Part shown: positions 44,776-53,278 of the stretch, in pieces
Position numbering within the stretch: position 1 is the first letter of the stretch
How the letters are laid out: every line of letters begins with the position of its first letter
The notes under the pieces: model-generated
Databases searched by the model: none
What the model saw: the letters and a program-made list of their open reading frames with translations, nothing else
What the model was told of the DNA's origin: nothing
Program-made: the position numbers and the translations under genes
IMG/VR virus record: IMGVR_UViG_3300048091_000418
Location: 1 to 53,491 of that record
Length of the DNA stretch: 53,491 nucleotides
Origin: a virus
Strand: one strand, 5' to 3'

Positions 44776-47700
44776 GCGAAGTCATTGTCGGTAGAAAGGG
44801 TGGCGGGAAGGGTGGCGGAAGCAGTAGCAGCAGTGGCTCCGTGCGCGCCGCCGTAGAGGCACCTGAAAGCCTACGTTCGCGTCAGCATGTGCGGGTGCTG
44901 CATGCAATCTGCGAGGGGGAGATAGAAGGCATCGTCGGCGGGGATCAGGGGATCTTCTTCGACGATGTTCCGCTGCAGAACACCGACGGCAGCTACAACT
45001 TTTCCAACGTCAGCATCGATACGCGTACCGGCACCCAGTGGCAGGGCTATATGCCGATCACCGGGCTCGAGGCTGAGCAGTCCGTTGGTGTCGAGCTTAA
45101 AGGATGGATTCCCATCGAGCGCGCCATCACCGACACCGATGCTGATGCAGTTCGGGTGACTGTCAGCGTTCCGCAGCTGTTCTCACAGAACACGCAGAAC
45201 GGTGACACGGGCGGCTCTTCTGCGATTTTTCGCCTTGAGGTCAAGCTGGGCAGCGGCACTTGGTATCAGATGTGCGAAGACATTCTGATCAATGGTAAAA
45301 CTATGAGCCGCACGCAGTTTTCGTACTATCTGCGTTTGCCGGTATCTGGGGGCCTGCCACGCTACATCCGGGCAACACGGATGGGGGGCGATTCGACAAG
45401 CTCTACGGTCCAGAACCGCACTTTTTTCGACTCGTTTACGCTTCTATGGGATGAGAAGCTGCGCTATCCGAACACCGCGCTGTGCGGCGTCAGCATTGAT
45501 GCTCAGCAGTTCGCCAGCATTCCGCGCATGGCCTTCATGGTGCGCGGCCTCAAGATTCTGGTTCCAAGCAACTACAACCCCGTGACGCGCACGTACAGCG
45601 GCTCCTGGAGTGGCGCATTCAAGCGTGCATGGTCTGACAATCCGGCCTGGGTCTGGTACGACATGCTGACCAATACCCGCTATGGGCTTGGGGGATTGCT
45701 CGAAACGGCGCTGGTCGATAAGTGGTCGCTGTACAACATCGCCCAGTATTGCGATGCGATGGTTCCAAGCGGTTACGGTGGGTATGAGCCGCGCTTTACC
45801 TGCAACCTCGCGCTGACTACTCAGCAAGATGCCTGGAAGCTGGTAAACGATATGGTTTCCGTGTTCCGCGCCATCTGCTTCTGGGCGGGCGGGACGCTGA
45901 CCGCCGTGCAGGACGCGCCGCGCTCCAGTCGATACCTGTTCAATAATGCCAACGTGGTCGGTGGCGACTTCAGCTACCAGTCGGTCGCATCGGATCAGCG
46001 CTACAACGTCGCCGCTGTCACCTGGAATGACCCGAGCCAGCAATATAAGCAGACGGTCGAGGTGGTCGAGCGTCCCGAGCTGATCGCGAAGTGGGGGCGA
46101 ATCCAGCAGAGCGATGTTGTGGCCATCGGCTGCACCACGCGCGGGCAGGCGCGACGCCTGGGACGCTGGCTGCTGTACGCCGAATCTGAGGCCGTGACCT
46201 TCGCCGTCGGTGCTGACGGTGCGCTGCCTCTGCCGGGCGACATCATCCAAGTCGCTGATGCCAATCGGGCTGGCGCACGCAATGGTGGGCGACTGCTGGC
46301 GGGGAGCACAGCCTCCACATTGCTACTGGATGCCCCCATCGGTGTGGCGGGTGCTGGTGTAGTCGGCGTGATCATGAGTGATGGCAGCTATGCCAGCGCG
46401 AATGTCACGGTGTCGGCCGGCGCGACGCAGATCAACGTATCGCCACCGCTGGCCTCTGCGCCCCTGACCTCTGCTCCATGGGTGTTCTCAACCGCCGCAC
46501 TGGATACGCAGAAATTCCGCGTCGTGGGCATCAGCGAAGGCGATGACGGCACCTACGCGATCAGCGCCGTGGCGTATGACTCGGACAAGTTCAACCAGGT
46601 CGAGTACGGCACACCGGACGTCGACAACCCGACCAGTATCGTCAACCTGGCCAAGCCAGATGCAGTCGGTCAGCTGACATTCTTCGAGTCACTGTATGAC
46701 ACAGGTACCGGTCTGGCTGCCGCACGACTGTCGGTCAGCTGGACCCAGCCGGCGCGGGCGATGCGCTATCAGGTCGAGGTAATGAAGCCAGGGGGAAACT
46801 GGGAGTATGTCGGTGAAGTGTCGACGCCCAGCATCGACTTCGACTCTGCATCATCGGGCCTGTGGTCGGTTCGCGTTACGCCGAAATCGGCCCTTGGCCT
46901 TTCCGGTGCGGCTTCCATTCAGACCTATACGGCTCAGGCATTGCTGGCGCCTCCATCGGCTTTAGCTGAGCTGAGGCTCGATGTAATCAACAGCGTAGCA
47001 ACGCTGGCGTGGGACCCAGTTCCGGAGCTGGACGTGAAGCTTGGCGGCAGCATCGAAATTCGTCATGCGCGCAACACCGCCGCAACCTGGGACGCTGCTT
47101 TGCCTCTACTCGAGGTGGCGGGGCGCTCTACGTCATCAGTAGTGGCGTTGCTGCCGGGCAAGTACCTGGCAAGAGCAGTCGATTCGTCGGGCATTGGTGG
47201 TCCTATCACCGAGGTCTGGTCGGATGCGCAGGTGCCTCTGCCGTCCAACGTGATACTGACCATTACCGAATCACCTGATTTCGCGGGGATAGCGGTCAAT
47301 GCAGCAGCCGCCAGCGGGATGCTTAAGCTCTCCGGAGCCGGACTTCTGGACGATGTGACAGATATCGATGCGCTGCTCTCGGAAGTCGATAAGTTCGGCG
47401 GTTCGCTGCTGTCCGCGTTCTATCGCTTTGCTGCACCGGCTGACCTTGGCCACGTCTATGACTGCCGGCTGACCGCTGATGTGGAGGCCGCGCTCTACGA
47501 CGACGGCACCTACATCGACCCGGTGCTGGATTTCGATTCGCTGACCAGCATTGATGGTGACCCGCCCAACGGCGCATCGCTGTCGCTGTGGGTGCGCACA
47601 TCGGACATTTCACCTGCAGTGTGGTCGGCCTGGAAGCCTTTTGTGGTTGGCGACTATCGCGCTCGCCAGTTTGATTTTGAGCTGCGTGGGTCCGTACAGC

Positions 47701-47987
47701 AGTCCACCCACTGGATCGACGTCTCCAAGCTTGAGGTCGTGATCGACATGCCTGATCGCATCGATAGCGGTAATGACCTCGACGTGCCTGCTGGAGGCCT
47801 GGTTGTCAGTTATTCACCACCGTTCGCCGCGCCTCCAGCTATCAGCCTGACGGCGCAAGGGTTGTCGCCTGGTGACTGGCTCGACGTTTCAGGCAAGAGC
47901 GCAGCCGGATTCACTGTGTTCATCCGCAATTCCAGCGGAGTAGCCCAGTCGGGCCGCTCGATTGACTACATCGCAAAAGGATACTGA
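44772..47987 (+). CDS. Host-specificity tail-tip protein J (lambda gpJ-like)
   Basis: 1071-aa central tail fibre. N-terminal conserved half: VRAAVEAPESLRSRQHVRVLHAICEGEIEGIVGG, QNGDTGGSSAIFRLEVKLGSGTWYQMCEDILINGKTMS, then WYDMLTNTRYGLGGLLETALVDKWSLYNIAQYCD, and fibronectin-like repeats (about 630-730 and 735-820). The last 250 residues (from VILTITESPDFAGIAVN) are the receptor-binding part. In lambda the C-terminus decides the receptor. The length is a bit below lambda J (1132). Confidence 0.95.
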   Translation: MSEVIVGRKGGGKGGGSSSSSGSVRAAVEAPESLRSRQHVRVLHAICEGEIEGIVGGDQGIFFDDVPLQNTDGSYNFSNVSIDTRTGTQWQGYMPITGLEAEQSVGVELKGWIPIERAITDTDADAVRVTVSVPQLFSQNTQNGDTGGSSAIFRLEVKLGSGTWYQMCEDILINGKTMSRTQFSYYLRLPVSGGLPRYIRATRMGGDSTSSTVQNRTFFDSFTLLWDEKLRYPNTALCGVSIDAQQFASIPRMAFMVRGLKILVPSNYNPVTRTYSGSWSGAFKRAWSDNPAWVWYDMLTNTRYGLGGLLETALVDKWSLYNIAQYCDAMVPSGYGGYEPRFTCNLALTTQQDAWKLVNDMVSVFRAICFWAGGTLTAVQDAPRSSRYLFNNANVVGGDFSYQSVASDQRYNVAAVTWNDPSQQYKQTVEVVERPELIAKWGRIQQSDVVAIGCTTRGQARRLGRWLLYAESEAVTFAVGADGALPLPGDIIQVADANRAGARNGGRLLAGSTASTLLLDAPIGVAGAGVVGVIMSDGSYASANVTVSAGATQINVSPPLASAPLTSAPWVFSTAALDTQKFRVVGISEGDDGTYAISAVAYDSDKFNQVEYGTPDVDNPTSIVNLAKPDAVGQLTFFESLYDTGTGLAAARLSVSWTQPARAMRYQVEVMKPGGNWEYVGEVSTPSIDFDSASSGLWSVRVTPKSALGLSGAASIQTYTAQALLAPPSALAELRLDVINSVATLAWDPVPELDVKLGGSIEIRHARNTAATWDAALPLLEVAGRSTSSVVALLPGKYLARAVDSSGIGGPITEVWSDAQVPLPSNVILTITESPDFAGIAVNAAAASGMLKLSGAGLLDDVTDIDALLSEVDKFGGSLLSAFYRFAAPADLGHVYDCRLTADVEAALYDDGTYIDPVLDFDSLTSIDGDPPNGASLSLWVRTSDISPAVWSAWKPFVVGDYRARQFDFELRGSVQQSTHWIDVSKLEVVIDMPDRIDSGNDLDVPAGGLVVSYSPPFAAPPAISLTAQGLSPGDWLDVSGKSAAGFTVFIRNSSGVAQSGRSIDYIAKGY

Positions 47988-47988
47988 T

Positions 47989-49185
47989 ATGTCGCAACAC
48001 GATATGACCATTGATAACGGTCCTGGATTGACGTTTCGAGTTGATGTGAACGGCGCACTGCAGGCGCTCGTGTCTCAGAGCAGCGGGGCTGCAACGCCAA
48101 ACCCGACATTCCCGTGCCAGGTCTGGGCGGATACCGGCACGGGTCGCATGAAAAAGCGTAACAGCACGAATACAGCCTGGCTGGATATGGGGGCGCTGGA
48201 CTCCACACTGCGGGATGCCGTCAGTGTGAGCTGTTTTGCCGTCGATGCCGGAGCGGCCAATGCTTATGTGTGCAACTTTACGCCTGCCATCACTGCCCGT
48301 AGCGAAAGCATTCCGATCCGTTTCAAAGCGGCCAACGCTAATAATGGCCCCTGCACAATCAATGATGGCCTTGGTGTCGTAGCGCTCGTCGGGGGGGCTC
48401 ACTCCGCTCTCCAGGGGGGCGAAATTGTTGCTAACGGCGAGGCATGGGCTCAGTGGAATAGCTCCGTTGGCGGAGGCTCTTACATCTTGCTGTTCTGCAC
48501 CGGGGCTGCCGAGCAAGTTGCGCAGGCCACCCAAAGCCAGCACGCGCTGCCGCTTGGTCAAGCGATGACTTTGCTTAGTCAGCCAGGACGCGTCGATTGG
48601 TTTGCAACAATGTCTCCACCCAGTGGTTATTTGTCGGCGGCCGGTACAGCCGTATCGCGCACTACCTACGCTACGCTGTTCGCCGCGATAACGGCACAAG
48701 TGACGGGTACGGTTACATCGGGCAGCAACAGCGTTTCAAGCGTGGCCAGCCCCCAAGCTATGTGGGTCGGCATGCCGATTAGCGGCCCTGGTATTCCCGC
48801 GGGCGCGACTATCACTGCTGTTGGTGCCAGCACCATCACGTTGTCTGCAAACGCCACGGCCACCTCTACTACAACCGTTGCTATCTGCCCATTTGGTGTG
48901 GGTGATGGATCAACCACGTTTAACGTTCCTGATGCTCGTGCCAGGGCTCCTCGCGGCTGGGATGGCGGCGCTGGCCTCGACCCTGGTCGTGTGTTCGGTA
49001 GCCTGCAGGGAGATCAATTCCCTGTTCACACCCACACGTATGGCTCTGCGACGTTCTTCACTACAGCCACCGGCGGTGGTAGCACCACAGTTGCTAACTG
49101 GTCCTCTGGTAGCACGGGCCCGGCGGGTAGTGGTTCAGAAACGCGGATGAAGAACATTGCGTTGCTGCCTTGCATTAAATATTGA
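47989..49185 (+). CDS. Tail fibre protein with phage collar domain
   Basis: 398-aa protein starting MSQHDMTIDNGPGLTFRVDV. The C-terminal Tail Collar domain is present: WFATMSPPSGYLSAAGTAVSRTTYATLFAAI, GVGDGSTTFNVPDARARAPRGWDGG and PVHTHTYG...SETRMKNIALLPCIKY. A Ser/Thr/Gly-rich beta insert splits it (GSNSVSSVASPQAMWVGMPISGPGIPAGATITAV). The His-x-His-containing knob region often carries metal in T4-like needles. It probably binds the host surface together with J. The assembly chaperone gene follows. Confidence 0.87.
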   Translation: MSQHDMTIDNGPGLTFRVDVNGALQALVSQSSGAATPNPTFPCQVWADTGTGRMKKRNSTNTAWLDMGALDSTLRDAVSVSCFAVDAGAANAYVCNFTPAITARSESIPIRFKAANANNGPCTINDGLGVVALVGGAHSALQGGEIVANGEAWAQWNSSVGGGSYILLFCTGAAEQVAQATQSQHALPLGQAMTLLSQPGRVDWFATMSPPSGYLSAAGTAVSRTTYATLFAAITAQVTGTVTSGSNSVSSVASPQAMWVGMPISGPGIPAGATITAVGASTITLSANATATSTTTVAICPFGVGDGSTTFNVPDARARAPRGWDGGAGLDPGRVFGSLQGDQFPVHTHTYGSATFFTTATGGGSTTVANWSSGSTGPAGSGSETRMKNIALLPCIKY

Positions 49186-49197
49186 GGATAAAGAACA

Positions 49198-49656
49198 ATG
49201 ATTGTTTACAGCTATGACCCAACAAGTATGGAGTTTGTCGGGGTAACAGATGCCTTTGAATCTCCACTGGAGCCGGGTGTTTTTCTTCTCCCGGCAAACT
49301 CTACAGAAGTTGCCCCGCCCAACTTTGATAGCGTCACTCAAATCTGCACATTCAATGGTGCTGACTGGACTATTACCGATCGTCCGTTGCCCGAGCCAGA
49401 CCCGGTCCCAACGCCAGAAGATATCCACGCTGCAAAGGTGTCTGCCCTTTTGAATGAGCGCGTACAACTTCTGTATTCGTCGGACTGGATGATAATCAGG
49501 CATCAAGACGAGTTGCTGGCCGGCGCAACACCAACACTAACAGCCACCAAACTCAAAGCCGTATTGGATTATCGTCAAGCGCTTCGCGATCTGCCAACAG
49601 CTGATGGCTTCCCTGAGTGCTGTCTGCCAGTGCTGACGTGGCCGACCTCCCCGTAA
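49198..49656 (+). CDS. Tail fibre assembly chaperone
   Basis: 152-aa protein: MIVYSYDPTSMEFVGVTDAF, then GVFLLPANSTEVAPPNFDSVTQICTFNGADWTITDRP, the typical N-terminal half of Tfa/gp38-like chaperones. The C-terminal half VSALLNERVQLLYSSDWMIIRHQDELLAG-x-TPTLTATKLKAVLDYRQALRDLPTADGFPECCLPVLTWP also matches. GAGGATAAAGAACA precedes the ATG. It helps fold and trimerise the fibre upstream. Confidence 0.85.
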   Translation: MIVYSYDPTSMEFVGVTDAFESPLEPGVFLLPANSTEVAPPNFDSVTQICTFNGADWTITDRPLPEPDPVPTPEDIHAAKVSALLNERVQLLYSSDWMIIRHQDELLAGATPTLTATKLKAVLDYRQALRDLPTADGFPECCLPVLTWPTSP

Positions 49657-49714
49657 CCGAGACCGCAACTCCGATGCCCGCCAAGTGCGGGTTTATTTTT
49701 GCCTGGAGAAAAGT

Positions 49715-50248
49715 ATGGCCATCACTCAGCAGCAGTTGCTGCAGATCCTCCCGAACGCCGGCGCCAAAGCCGGCGTTTTTGCACCTGTCCTTAATACGGC
49801 AATGCAGCGGTTCCAGATTGTCGGGGCCAAACGTGTCGCCGCATTCATCGCTCAGATCGGCCATGAGTCTGGTCAACTGGTCTATGTCCGTGAGATTTGG
49901 GGGCCAACCGCTGCCCAGAAGGGTTACGAGGGGCGGGCGGACCTGGGTAACACCGTCGTTGGCGATGGCTTCAAGTACCGTGGGCGCGGCCTGATCCAGG
50001 TCACCGGGCGGGCGAATTACGCGGCATGCGGTGAGGCGCTGGGTTTGGACTTGATTGCGCAGCCTGAACTGCTGGAAATGCCAGAGCACGCCGCGATGTC
50101 CGCGGCGTGGTTCTGGAAACAGAATGGATTGAACGACTTAGCCGACCGGGACCAATTCAACAGCATCACCCGACGCATCAACGGCGGATTGAGCGGTTTG
50201 AAGGATCGGCTGGAAATCTGGTCGTGGGCGCAGGCGGTGCTGTTGTGA
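49715..50248 (+). CDS. GH19 chitinase-like endolysin
   Basis: 177-aa lysozyme of glycoside hydrolase family 19: MAITQQQLLQILPNAGAKAGVFAPVLNTAMQRFQIVGAKRVAAFIAQIGHESGQL with catalytic Glu51, second acid Glu60, then GDGFKYRGRGLIQVTGRANYAACGEALGLDLI and WFWKQNGLNDLADRDQFNSITRRINGGLSGL. It cleaves peptidoglycan glycan strands. No signal peptide or signal anchor is seen, so it needs a holin. I start at 49715 after GGAGAAAAGT. Confidence 0.95.
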   Translation: MAITQQQLLQILPNAGAKAGVFAPVLNTAMQRFQIVGAKRVAAFIAQIGHESGQLVYVREIWGPTAAQKGYEGRADLGNTVVGDGFKYRGRGLIQVTGRANYAACGEALGLDLIAQPELLEMPEHAAMSAAWFWKQNGLNDLADRDQFNSITRRINGGLSGLKDRLEIWSWAQAVLL

Positions 50249-50760
50249 TTGCGGCCCCGTGGAAGGCGGTCGGCGCGCTGGTGCTGGTTCTGATTGGAGC
50301 CAGCAGTACTTGGCATTTACAAGACTGGCGCTACGGGAAGCAACTGGCCGAGCAGGCTCGGTTGCAAGCCGAAACCCTCAGTCAACTGACCCTGATGGCT
50401 GCCACCGCGCAGCAGGCCGAGCAGGACAAGCGTCTGGCTCTCGAGCAGCGGCTCTCAGCCAGTGAACAAACCCATTACCGAGTTCTGAGCGATGCCCAAC
50501 GTGATCAAGGTCGCCTGCGCGACCGCCTTGCCACTGCTGATCTGCGCCTGTCAGTCCTACTCGACGCCACCGCTGCAGCCAGTGGCCACACAGTATCAGC
50601 CACCACCGCAACCGGCGGCATGGTTCATGGCACCACAAGAGCCCAACTTGACCCGGCGCATGCTCAACGAATTATCGGCATCATCGACGACGGTGACAGG
50701 GGATTGATAGCGCTCGCGGCGTGTCAGGCCTACGTCAAAGAGGTTTCAACATCGAAGTAA
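50245..50760 (+). CDS. Rz: Rz-like inner-membrane spanin
   Basis: 171-aa protein read from a GTG that overlaps the endolysin stop (GTGA). An N-terminal membrane anchor (AVGALVLVLIGASSTWHL, about 7-25) is followed by a periplasmic coiled coil (KQLAEQARLQAETLSQLTLMAATAQQAEQDKRLALEQRLSASEQTHYRVLSDAQRDQGRLRDRLATADLRLSVLLDA). This is the Rz/DUF2514 pattern. With Rz1 it fuses inner and outer membranes at the end of lysis. Codons before the GTG belong to the endolysin frame. Confidence 0.9.
   Translation: MIAAPWKAVGALVLVLIGASSTWHLQDWRYGKQLAEQARLQAETLSQLTLMAATAQQAEQDKRLALEQRLSASEQTHYRVLSDAQRDQGRLRDRLATADLRLSVLLDATAAASGHTVSATTATGGMVHGTTRAQLDPAHAQRIIGIIDDGDRGLIALAACQAYVKEVSTSK
50492..50707 (+). CDS. 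Rz1: Rz1-like outer-membrane lipoprotein, nested in Rz
   Basis: 71-aa protein lying wholly inside the Rz gene in another frame. Lipoprotein signal MPNVIKVACATALPLLICAC with lipidation at Cys20 (or Cys18), then a short proline/glutamine-rich body (YSTPPLQPVATQYQPPPQP). That is the exact form of Rz1 in lambda. It pairs with Rz across the periplasm. Confidence 0.88.
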   Translation: MPNVIKVACATALPLLICACQSYSTPPLQPVATQYQPPPQPAAWFMAPQEPNLTRRMLNELSASSTTVTGD

Positions 50761-50761
50761 A

Positions 50762-50810
50762 AGGGCCGGTCTGTCTGAGTGCGACAACAATCAGCTCGAC
50801 CGCCGGCCCT
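50762..50810. terminator. Hairpin between Rz and the immunity gene
   Basis: AGGGCCGG (50762-50769) pairs with CCGGCCCT (50803-50810), with an inner CTGA/TCAG. No T-run is seen, so it is a weak candidate for a bidirectional terminator between two convergent units. Confidence 0.4.
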
Positions 50811-50822
50811 GCAGATTCATCT

Positions 50823-51074
50823 CTACACTTTGAAGCCCTGTAAGTCATTGGCAAGGCAGTAGTCTTTGATTGTCTGCACTACGCCCTCTGGTGAGTCATC
50901 CGCCCCATCTTCTGGATAGAACAACAAATCGCTACCTGCTGGATGAGGTACGAGCTTGTTGAAGTGTTCTACCAGCTCGCCTCGACCCTCTTCTGTGTCC
51001 GCATCGTCGATAGCTTCAATCAGGGCTTTGAATTCCTGTTCGGTGTACTCGGCAAGATTGCTCTTCAATTCCAT
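50823..51074 (-). CDS. Pyocin/colicin E-type immunity protein
   Basis: 83-aa acidic protein MELKSNLAEYTEQEFKALIE... with AIDDADTEEGRGELVEHFNKLVPHPAGSDLLFYPEDGADDSPEGVVQTIKDYCLANDLQGFKV. The length and the EF-x-x-LI...HPAGSDLIYYP...D-(S/G)-P-E pattern are those of DNase-colicin/pyocin immunity proteins (Im9 family), which bind the DNase tightly and protect the producer. Its ATG overlaps the pyocin stop (TAATG), so it is translated right after the toxin. Confidence 0.93.
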   Translation of the reverse strand: MELKSNLAEYTEQEFKALIEAIDDADTEEGRGELVEHFNKLVPHPAGSDLLFYPEDGADDSPEGVVQTIKDYCLANDLQGFKV

Positions 51075-52405
51075 TATTCAACCCCTCTGTGTATGTCGAT
51101 ATGGCGCCTTGGAGTAACAGCCCGCAAATTGTCGGAATCGTACACGGCGCCACCGTCCTTGATTAACTCTACGTGATGCAGCTCGAATGCAATTCGCTTC
51201 CCTGCATGCTCGATTTTGGGGGCCGCAGGAGCCAGGCCCTTTGCCATACCGGACAGATTGCGTGAACTGAATTGCTTGCTCAGCTCTGCGTCATTCGCTA
51301 CAGCGATCCAGAACGCTTTCCTAAAGGCATCAAAGCTGCTGAATTCCTGCCCCAGGAGCTGATTGGCAATCTGCGAGGGCACAGAGGCTCCGAGTCCTGT
51401 ACCGGCTCCAGCAAGCCAAATGCCCGTCAGGTCTTCACCTTGTCCCGTAGCAACACCCGGTGAGTTCCTGACACTCATCACAATGTACAGCGGCTGCACA
51501 CCCGAGTCAGCCGGGAACACAAGGATGAAATCCTTGTATTCCGGCGGGTAAATCGGGTTGACGATGATGTTATCTGCCTGTTCGGTAGGCGGATAAATCC
51601 AGATATGAGGGGCTTGTGGTGCGCCCTCTAATGGGGGAATGCCTGAGGTGCTGGATGGGTCAACAGCTGGCGTCCATATCAGGGTTATCCCGTCACCGAA
51701 GTCGGCCACCTGCCGAGAGCCCTGTGCCTTGAACTGGACTACAGGAATCATTTCCCAGTCGCGGCGCTTCTGGGTGTTGTACCCGTACCCCTTCAACGTG
51801 CCGTCTGCTTGTTGCTCGACATGCAATCGAACACGAGTGCGGCCTTCCTTGAGTGATTTGAGCTGCTCTTCTGTGTACAGGGAGCTGTCGCCCAAGCTCG
51901 ACGGCCACAGTAGCGCAACCACTCCTGCCAACGCTCCAGCAGCAACCCCCGCAGTAACTACACCAGCACCACCCGTTGTGGCAGTCCCGGTGCTTACCCC
52001 TGCAACCGCAGCCCCAGCGGTGCAGAGACCGCCACAAGACGCCCCGGCAGTAGCAACAGTCGTTCCGCCTAGTAGGAGGGTTCCCAGTGCTGTGGGTAAC
52101 GCGTTACCGCTGATTTTCTTGAGAGGGATGTTCCCCTCTGTATCCGCTTCACGACCACCCAGGAGGGAGAATTCACCGTACTCGCTGACAGCATCCGTGG
52201 GGATCGATCCACCAGGACTGACGTAGTTAATGGTCCCGTCGGGCAGCTTGCAGGGTTTGGTAAAGGTACAGCCAGCCGCATTGGGTTTCGCGCCTGCCTT
52301 CGGTGGAAGGTCTTTGTATTCCGCCCAGCGTTGAGCACCAATATCTACAGGTTCAACGCCCTTGTTGCGGTAGCCCTTCGGTGGGTTGGGTACATAACCA
52401 CTCAT
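51074..52405 (-). CDS. S-type pyocin-like HNH DNase
   Basis: 443-aa toxin. The N-terminal part (1-100) is unrecognised. A Gly/Ala-rich hydrophobic region (about 102-170) follows, then the S-type pyocin domain (about 175-310, with IPPLEGAPQAPHIWIYPPTEQADNIIVNPIYPPEYKDFILVFPADSGVQPLYIVMS). Last is a colicin E9-type DNase (about 312-443): PGVATGQGEDLTG-IWL...FELHHVELIKDGGAVYDSDNLRAVTPRRHIDIHRG. The catalytic H410/H411, N426, H435 and H439 all stand. It lacks a TonB box and the large receptor-binding part of 600-800-aa pyocins, so it may use another way into target cells. Encoded against the phage late direction, with its own promoter presumably between 52406 and 52520. Confidence 0.92.
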   Translation of the reverse strand: MSGYVPNPPKGYRNKGVEPVDIGAQRWAEYKDLPPKAGAKPNAAGCTFTKPCKLPDGTINYVSPGGSIPTDAVSEYGEFSLLGGREADTEGNIPLKKISGNALPTALGTLLLGGTTVATAGASCGGLCTAGAAVAGVSTGTATTGGAGVVTAGVAAGALAGVVALLWPSSLGDSSLYTEEQLKSLKEGRTRVRLHVEQQADGTLKGYGYNTQKRRDWEMIPVVQFKAQGSRQVADFGDGITLIWTPAVDPSSTSGIPPLEGAPQAPHIWIYPPTEQADNIIVNPIYPPEYKDFILVFPADSGVQPLYIVMSVRNSPGVATGQGEDLTGIWLAGAGTGLGASVPSQIANQLLGQEFSSFDAFRKAFWIAVANDAELSKQFSSRNLSGMAKGLAPAAPKIEHAGKRIAFELHHVELIKDGGAVYDSDNLRAVTPRRHIDIHRGVE

Positions 52406-53007
52406 GCAGCATCCTTGTTCGTCCTTGGGGAAATCCCAGCTTGAGGCAGGGACAGAATGACGTTACCGGGAAGCTCAGGCGCTGGCTGTAGGACTTATCC
52501 TAAAAGCTGAGCTCCGCTTTCCCTGTGTTCCATGTCACTACTGGGGGGCGAATGGTAACCGCTCTAGCACGAGGGTTTGAATGGTGGCATTTTGAGGTTG
52601 CTACAGCCACGGCAATCATTACAAGCGATAGCTTCTGGCTGAGCGTCGGCAGCGGATCACTTACGAGGGGTGGCGTCGTCGGCGGAATGCATGACGCCGG
52701 CGTAATACCGTCGGGGGTGATCAAGGGCCTACCGTGCATGGCTGGACTTTCTTATGGCCCGCCCAGCCATGACAATCCTACCAAGGCAGCTCAAGTGGAT
52801 CCGGTTCTGTGAATCGAACACGTATCTATCGGCAGTTTGAGCGACCACTTCTGGCCGATTTCAGCCTGTTGCGACCGGCTGAAAACGACCCGTAGTGGAG
52901 ATCGACGAAAGGCACTTGCTGGTACCAATTTGGCCTCACGTAAGGCCGCAGACTACCTATTATTATTTAGAGGAAATCAATTCCCTGTGACTCTGAGGAC
53001 GTAAGTC
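52406..53007. other. 600-base stretch with no clear gene; pyocin promoter region
   Basis: Weak frames on both strands (52525-52812 plus, 52500-52739 minus) have no clear ribosome site or family. The first ~110 bases must hold the pyocin promoter: AAGGA precedes its ATG. A small dyad TAGGA-CTTA-TCCTA near 52490-52505 is a possible operator. I see no perfect LexA box. Further right lies TTCAGCC/GGCTGAA (52860-52883). Confidence 0.45.
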
Positions 53008-53247
53008 ATGTTCTCGATGCGTGAGTTGCGCCAGATCATCGAATGCGGCTTTCTTCCGTTCTCCTGCACCTGCACGGCAAATCCGGATGGATCGTTGATG
53101 ATCAAAGTGTTCGATCCATCGACTGGACAGGTTGAATTGTTGGTCACTGCCATCACGACAGAGAAGCTAACGTCCAGCCGAGCGATAGCGGAACTCATAG
53201 GCGAGTTACGTAGTGAGATGACCATCAGACGTACGAATTTTGCCTAG
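53008..53247 (+). CDS. DUF1652 protein
   Basis: 79-aa protein MFSMRELRQIIECGFLPFSC then TCTANPDGSLMIKVFDPSTGQVELLVTAITTEKLTSSRAIAELIGELRSEM, the DUF1652 pattern: a small Pseudomonas family with C-x-C in the first strand. Function unknown. GAGGACGTAAG precedes the ATG. Its presence points to a Pseudomonas host. Transcribed rightward as a single unit at the right end. Confidence 0.85.
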   Translation: MFSMRELRQIIECGFLPFSCTCTANPDGSLMIKVFDPSTGQVELLVTAITTEKLTSSRAIAELIGELRSEMTIRRTNFA

Positions 53248-53278
53248 GGACGCTTAGGCATAGTCACCGAGAGCTAAG

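Noticed and set aside
45444-46250. 268-aa minus-strand frame inside J
   Set aside because: Shadow of the J frame without protein-like composition or ribosome site.
52525-52812. Plus-strand 95-aa frame between the pyocin and DUF1652 genes
   Set aside because: No ribosome site and odd composition, and an overlapping minus-strand frame is equally open. Looks like chance.
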